From NCBI GenBank assembly GCA_017522105.1, contig JAFXAA010000017.1, positions 91,637-155,636 on the forward strand: a DNA stretch of 64,000 nt. The letters are read 5' to 3'. Source of the DNA: Bacteroidales bacterium. Lineage in GTDB: Bacteria; Bacteroidota; Bacteroidia; Bacteroidales; P3. The notes beneath the pieces are model-generated. The model did no database searches, was not told where the DNA came from, and saw nothing but the letters and a program-made list of their open reading frames with translations. Positions within the stretch are counted from its first letter, which is position 1; every line of letters begins with the position of its first letter. Positions 60,012 to 64,000 of this stretch are shown here, in pieces. The translations under genes were made by a program, and so were the position numbers.

Positions 60012-61100
60012 TTAAACCTCTTTCTTCATTAGTGCTGCTGCAATCTGACGACAGCGGGCCGTCCAGGTGTTCCGCTCTGCAACAGCAGCCACAGCCTCGC
60101 CGAACTTAACCATTATGCCCCTGTCGTCACTCAGCGACTGTATCACCTGTCCGAGCGACTCCACATCGTTCTGGCAAACACAACCTATGGCGTTGCGCTC
60201 CACAAAATCACCACTCCACGTGCCTTTGGCAGCCACTATCGGCAATCCGTGACCGATGGCCTCGAAGAGCTTGTACGGCGCCGCAAAGCGCACATACTCT
60301 GTACTCATCGGCATAACAAACAAGTCGGCTTTGCTGTAAGCTGCCTCCAACTCATCGCCACCCAGATGGACCAACGATACATTGGGACCGAGACATGGTG
60401 CATAATCCTCTCTGACAGCCTCCCAATCGTATGTACGGCAACAGAATACAAGTCTCACATCCTGCATCTTGCACACTGCCTGCAGCAACGGCTTGAGGTT
60501 ATAGTTACCGCCCACGCCACCCACATACAGCAGCTCCAGTGGCTTCTGTCCATCGTTCCTATCAGCCCGTTTTCTTTCGACATCCAAACCTGACGGCAGT
60601 TCTACCACAGGGCAGCGGAACCTGTGCGGCACATGCTCCAGCATCGGCAGTGTCGGCAAGAACAGTACGTCGAGCAGACGCCCATATTGCCATAGGTCAT
60701 AGCGGTAGAAGAAACGTGCCACCCACTGCTTAAAGCCCTCGCCTTTGTTGGCATACTGCCAATGTATGTCGCGGTAGAACAGCCCCACGGGGATGCCACT
60801 GCGCTTGCAGAAAGCCAGGAAGCCGAAATCCAGGCATGGGTATGTGGGCAAGTGATGAGGCTCGGTGAGCAGCGTGGGCATGGTCGACGACTCGCTATAG
60901 CAGAAGTCGTAGTGCACACCACGCTTGATTTTATCCTTTATCTCCGCAATCTGGCGCTTGCGCTCTCGTCCCCGACCCTCCACAACATCCATCTCCCAGC
61001 CGAGTTCAGTAAAAGCCGCCATCAGCTTCTGCGGTCTTATCTGACTGGCCGACGGGTCGTTGCGGTCTATCTTCAGCGGTATGTGGAATATCAGTCTCAC
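60012..61100 (-). CDS. Glycosyltransferase (GT4-like)
   Basis: This 362-residue GT-B transferase has LELLYVGGVGGNYNLKPLL, the donor-binding YVRFAAPYKLFEAIGHGLPI (an EX-type Glu-containing segment) and a C-terminal helix. The start codon is GTG at 61100 (MRLIFHIPLKIDRND), since no ATG is available near it. The stop of the flippase lies 26 bp upstream, in a heptamer repeat. Confidence 0.86.
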   Translation of the reverse strand: MRLIFHIPLKIDRNDPSASQIRPQKLMAAFTELGWEMDVVEGRGRERKRQIAEIKDKIKRGVHYDFCYSESSTMPTLLTEPHHLPTYPCLDFGFLAFCKRSGIPVGLFYRDIHWQYANKGEGFKQWVARFFYRYDLWQYGRLLDVLFLPTLPMLEHVPHRFRCPVVELPSGLDVERKRADRNDGQKPLELLYVGGVGGNYNLKPLLQAVCKMQDVRLVFCCRTYDWEAVREDYAPCLGPNVSLVHLGGDELEAAYSKADLFVMPMSTEYVRFAAPYKLFEAIGHGLPIVAAKGTWSGDFVERNAIGCVCQNDVESLGQVIQSLSDDRGIMVKFGEAVAAVAERNTWTARCRQIAAALMKKEV

Positions 61101-61110
61101 GTTTGGTAAT

Positions 61111-61138
61111 GGTTATTGGTTATCGGTTATTGGTTATC
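61111..61138. repeat. 7-bp tandem repeat across the flippase stop codon
   Basis: GGTTATT GGTTATC GGTTATT GGTTATC: four units of seven. The TAA stop of the flippase (61127-61129) is inside the repeat, so a change in copy number would alter the end of that protein. Confidence 0.7.
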
Positions 61139-62584
61139 GCGTCTGCCGAAAACAGGCAGCTGCAACAACATATCACGTTTGGTGAACCAGTAGAAAGCCA
61201 GGTAGGCCAGCCCGAAGACCGCCATGTCGGCATATAGCATCACGCTGCGCAGGGGCTCCTCCTGCCCTGCTGCGAAGAACAGCAACGGCAGCGCGGGCAG
61301 CGCTGCGACAACCACGCCCAGCAACGGCCACGACACCGCACCAAGATACTGCCCCAAGGGCATCTGTATGCACCGGTACACCATCATGCGCCAGTAGGCG
61401 AAGAGGAAGACAAAAGCCAGCAGCACCTGCGTCCACGCCATAGCCTGGATGCTGATGTGGCTGGCGATGAGGGTGCCGGTGAGCACAAAAACAATGCGCA
61501 CCAGCGTCCACTTGAAACCCAGGTCTGTGCGTCCGAGCGACACCATGAGTATCCCCGCAGGGTTGCCTACAGACTGCAGCATCCCCCACACCGCGAGCAC
61601 CCTCACAAACCACACCATCTCCACCAGGCCACGCCCGTAGAGCAGCACCGTGAGCGGTTCGGCGAAGAGGAAGAACGCCATGAATACAGGGAAGTTGACA
61701 AAAGAGAGCAGATGCAGCACCTCGGCATAGGAGCGACGCATCTTGGGCTTGTCGTCCTGGAAGCGTGCAAAGGCCGGCGCCGCCACATTGGTGACAATGG
61801 GATTTATTAGTTGCACTGCCTTGTATAGCAGTTCTTTGGCCAGGTTGTACACACCCAGCACCTCGGCGCTGAAGAAACGCCCGATGAGGAATATGTCGAG
61901 CTTGTTGGCGGCGTAGTCCACCACCTGCATGCCAAGCTGGTAGAGCCCGATGGACACCAGCTCGCGTATTTCAGACAGGCGGAAATGGAGCCTGATGCGG
62001 TAGGCGCGGAAGCCGGCAAAGAAGTAGACGCCCTGCGTCAGCACCTCCTGCAGCAGGGCACCCCACGCCAGACTGAACACCCCGTGGCCGCGAAGGGCCA
62101 GCACAACAGTCAGCACCACCCCGAGGGTGACGCCGACAATCTGCACGACGGAGATAAACCTGAAGTCCAGCTCCTTGGTCTTCAGAGTGTAGAACATCTT
62201 GCCGAAGGAGTCGATCACCAGCGTGAACGACAGCAGCGGGATGAGCCGCCGCAGGTCGGGCTGATGGTAATAGCCCGCAATCAGCGGCGTGGCAGCGCAG
62301 AGCAGCAGGTACAGCCCGACGCTGAGCATAAGGTTCAACCAGAAGACCGACGAGTACTGGTCGCGGCTGATGTCTTGCTTGTGGATGATGCCTGTGGCAA
62401 GCCCCATGTTGGCAAATATCTCGGTGAAGCCGAGGAACATGGTGGCAATGGCCAGCAAGCCGAAGTCCTGCTTGGTGAGCAGTCGCGCCAGGATAAAGAG
62501 CTTCAGCATCTGCAACGCCGTGGTGGTGAGCGTCCCCACCGCGTTCCATTTGACTCCTTTGACCGACTGGCTGCGTAGCGACAT
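61127..62584 (-). CDS. Polysaccharide flippase (WzxC-like)
   Basis: This 485-residue multi-pass membrane protein begins SLRSQSVKGVKWNAVGTLTT, the WzxC-type start, and has about 12-14 helices (ILARLLTKQDFGLLAIATMF). It should flip the lipid-linked repeat made by this locus. It is 11 bp after the polymerase/ligase stop. Its C-terminal residues RRDNQ run into the heptamer repeat. Confidence 0.93.
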   Translation of the reverse strand: MSLRSQSVKGVKWNAVGTLTTTALQMLKLFILARLLTKQDFGLLAIATMFLGFTEIFANMGLATGIIHKQDISRDQYSSVFWLNLMLSVGLYLLLCAATPLIAGYYHQPDLRRLIPLLSFTLVIDSFGKMFYTLKTKELDFRFISVVQIVGVTLGVVLTVVLALRGHGVFSLAWGALLQEVLTQGVYFFAGFRAYRIRLHFRLSEIRELVSIGLYQLGMQVVDYAANKLDIFLIGRFFSAEVLGVYNLAKELLYKAVQLINPIVTNVAAPAFARFQDDKPKMRRSYAEVLHLLSFVNFPVFMAFFLFAEPLTVLLYGRGLVEMVWFVRVLAVWGMLQSVGNPAGILMVSLGRTDLGFKWTLVRIVFVLTGTLIASHISIQAMAWTQVLLAFVFLFAYWRMMVYRCIQMPLGQYLGAVSWPLLGVVVAALPALPLLFFAAGQEEPLRSVMLYADMAVFGLAYLAFYWFTKRDMLLQLPVFGRRDNQ

Positions 62585-62595
62585 GGCTTCTGTGT

Positions 62596-63831
62596 TTATT
62601 TGACACCGCCGGACGACGGCCTACTTATTCTGATTGCCAGCACCATCATGGCGTAGAGCAGGGCCACGAACTGCATGCCCATCTGGCGTTCCACTATCGA
62701 CTCAAAGAGCATGCAGAACATCACGATGAATGTCGGCACAAGGACCTCCCACACGCACGTCCTCCTCCTCCAGGCCACGCACAGCGGCATCAGCAGCCAC
62801 CACAGCAGCAAGGCTAGGCCCACCGCGCCGGTGGCAAGGGCGGTCTCGGTGTACTGGTTGTGTGCGTTGTGGTGCTCGGCCTTCAGCACGGGGAAGCCTT
62901 CAGTCTCATACCTTTCGAGCAGCACCGTGTCGTAGTCGCCCACGCCGTAGCCGAACACAGGCCTGTCGGCTATGGCCTTCAGCGCCGTGACGTTGATGGC
63001 CATGCGCGCATCACGGTACTTGCCGAAGTCCTGATGCGTCTTCACCCACTCCTCCGACTCCTCCTCGGTCATCGTCATCACTGTCTCCACCGTGATGCGG
63101 CTGTTGTGGTTGGGCAGAGTCTTCTCCGCCGTGAAGGTGAGGCCCACGAGGAGCACCGCCAGCAGGGCACCGCGCCACCAGCCGCGCCGCGCGGCGAAAT
63201 GCAGGCCGCACAGCACCTCGACACCGTAGAGGCACAGGATGCCAGCACGCGAATCGATGTAGATGGTGAACACCACACACATCAGAGCGGCGCCATAGAG
63301 CGCCATACGCAGCCACAGGGGCATGGCGGAGCCGTGCACCGCCAGCTCGCGGTAGACGAAGGCCGCCGCAGTCACCACGTACAGCGCCACATAGGAATGG
63401 TTCATATCCTCGAAAGAGCCTGTAATCCAGTCGTAGAAGAACAGACCAGCGACCGCCAGCAGCAGCGTGTAGAAAGCCGCGCGCAGGTGGTCGCGCCCGA
63501 CGTAGGACATGTCGGAAAGGAGCACGCACAGGGGCGCAAGGAGCAGAATGGCCTTGCGCGACACCACATCCACGGCACCCGCCACGTCGGCACTGTACAA
63601 CAGCCCCGCCACATGGCATAGCCAGTAGGCCACCACCGCCAGCAGCGAGAGCCGCGTCGGTGTGTCGAGCGACGGGTTGCCCACGCGCTTTTCGGCCACA
63701 ACCTTCACTATCGTGACCACACCGAAGGCGAGCGTCATCCAAAGGCCCACCCCCCAATCGATGGCCACGACACCGAAAGCAAGACACATCACAATGAACT
63801 GCAATGTGTTATACCATTTCATGCCTTTCAT
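62596..63831 (-). CDS. O-antigen ligase/polymerase family membrane protein (WaaL/Wzy-like)
   Basis: This membrane protein of about 411 residues has 10-12 helices and a large periplasmic loop (YGVGDYDTVLLERYETEG, KAEHHNAHNQYTETALATG). The HNAHNQY motif is typical of the O-antigen ligase (Wzy_C) family, which joins or polymerises undecaprenyl-linked glycans in the periplasm. Ligase and polymerase cannot be told apart by sequence. The frame opens at 63897, but the -7 box at 63842-63849 lies within that extension. The start is therefore one of the in-frame ATGs at 63831 or 63822. It heads the minus-strand operon. Confidence 0.9.
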   Translation of the reverse strand: MKGMKWYNTLQFIVMCLAFGVVAIDWGVGLWMTLAFGVVTIVKVVAEKRVGNPSLDTPTRLSLLAVVAYWLCHVAGLLYSADVAGAVDVVSRKAILLLAPLCVLLSDMSYVGRDHLRAAFYTLLLAVAGLFFYDWITGSFEDMNHSYVALYVVTAAAFVYRELAVHGSAMPLWLRMALYGAALMCVVFTIYIDSRAGILCLYGVEVLCGLHFAARRGWWRGALLAVLLVGLTFTAEKTLPNHNSRITVETVMTMTEEESEEWVKTHQDFGKYRDARMAINVTALKAIADRPVFGYGVGDYDTVLLERYETEGFPVLKAEHHNAHNQYTETALATGAVGLALLLWWLLMPLCVAWRRRTCVWEVLVPTFIVMFCMLFESIVERQMGMQFVALLYAMMVLAIRISRPSSGGVK

Positions 63832-63841
63832 ATTCATATTG

Positions 63842-63849
63842 CAAATATA
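63842..63849 (-). promoter_or_regulatory. -7 box of the polymerase-flippase operon
   Basis: CAAATATA (plus strand), with a possible -33 CAAA at 63872-63875. Confidence 0.6.
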
Positions 63850-63933
63850 CAAAAAATAAATCACAACGCAACAAAAAACAGCCCGTCGCACCCCCATCGA
63901 CCCACGTTGGCCACCCCTCTCCGCACCGCCTCC

Positions 63934-64000
63934 CCTACGGAGCCCCTACGGCCGTTCTTCAGTAGTTCTTCAGTAGTTCTTCAGTCAAACACTGAAGAAC
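63934..64000. repeat. Inverted repeat P4 of 11-bp units, cut by the window end
   Basis: CTACGGAGCCC, CTACGGCCG, then TTCTTCAGTAG twice and TTCTTCAGT. The sequence turns back through ACTGAAGAAC at the window end. It shares units and loop CAAAC with P3. Confidence 0.8.

Overview
The window comes from a member of the Bacteroidales, probably an uncultured, host-associated one. Three signs support this. Many transcription units start after the Bacteroidetes -7 box TAnnTTTG, sometimes with a TTTG about 19 nt upstream. Three very large exported proteins end in type IX secretion (T9SS) sorting domains, two of type A and one of type B. There is also a C10 (streptopain-like) peptidase and a typical Bacteroidetes set of housekeeping genes. 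No rRNA is present, so the genus cannot be named.

Region 1 (1-12 kb) is accessory DNA. It holds the edge of a possible ATPase gene, a cytosolic trypsin-like protease, a STAS-HATPase-STAS regulator, a Rx4H (HEPN-like) protein, an Eco57I-type DNA methylase, a PLD-SNF2 helicase, a truncated Bro-N gene and an unrecognised gene. It looks like a defence island. The DNA changes from AT-rich to GC-rich inside the methylase gene at its NPPY motif. A family of 32-bp modules made of four 8-bp units is scattered over this region only and lies in frame inside two genes.

Region 2 (12-18.4 kb) has pnp and rpsO separated by a metal-uptake locus: a His-rich exported protein, a Cys-rich exported protein, a TonB-dependent receptor and an HMA metallochaperone. 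Region 3 (18.4-40.2 kb) has a 3321-residue fibronectin type III surface protein, a sugar-type MFS transporter, a partial ATP synthase operon (atpEFHAG, without atpB, atpD or atpC), nadB, and a 1357-residue C10 peptidase with adhesin modules.

Region 4 (40.4-46.7 kb) reads flippase, T9SS type-B protein, prfA, aroE, then two tRNA-Leu genes. Region 5 (46.8-63.9 kb) is a surface polysaccharide locus. A polyprenyl-phosphate sugar-phosphate transferase faces away from a long plus-strand operon with the genes expected for a UDP-2,3-diacetamido-mannuronic acid type sugar: dehydrogenase, oxidase, aminotransferase, acyltransferase and epimerase. The same operon has a PIG-L deacetylase, two glycosyltransferases and a YdiJ-type FAD/Fe-S 2-hydroxyacid dehydrogenase. 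That enzyme could re-oxidise the 2-hydroxyglutarate released by the oxidase step. A convergent minus-strand operon carries the O-antigen polymerase/ligase, a second flippase, a glycosyltransferase and an acyltransferase-like protein.

Four intergenic long inverted repeats built from 11-bp units lie about 65-150 bp upstream of promoters (near 18.5, 28.9, 40.3 and 63.9 kb). One of them is a 100-bp palindrome with no loop. With the 8-bp modules and the defence/regulator genes, these are the most unusual things in the window.
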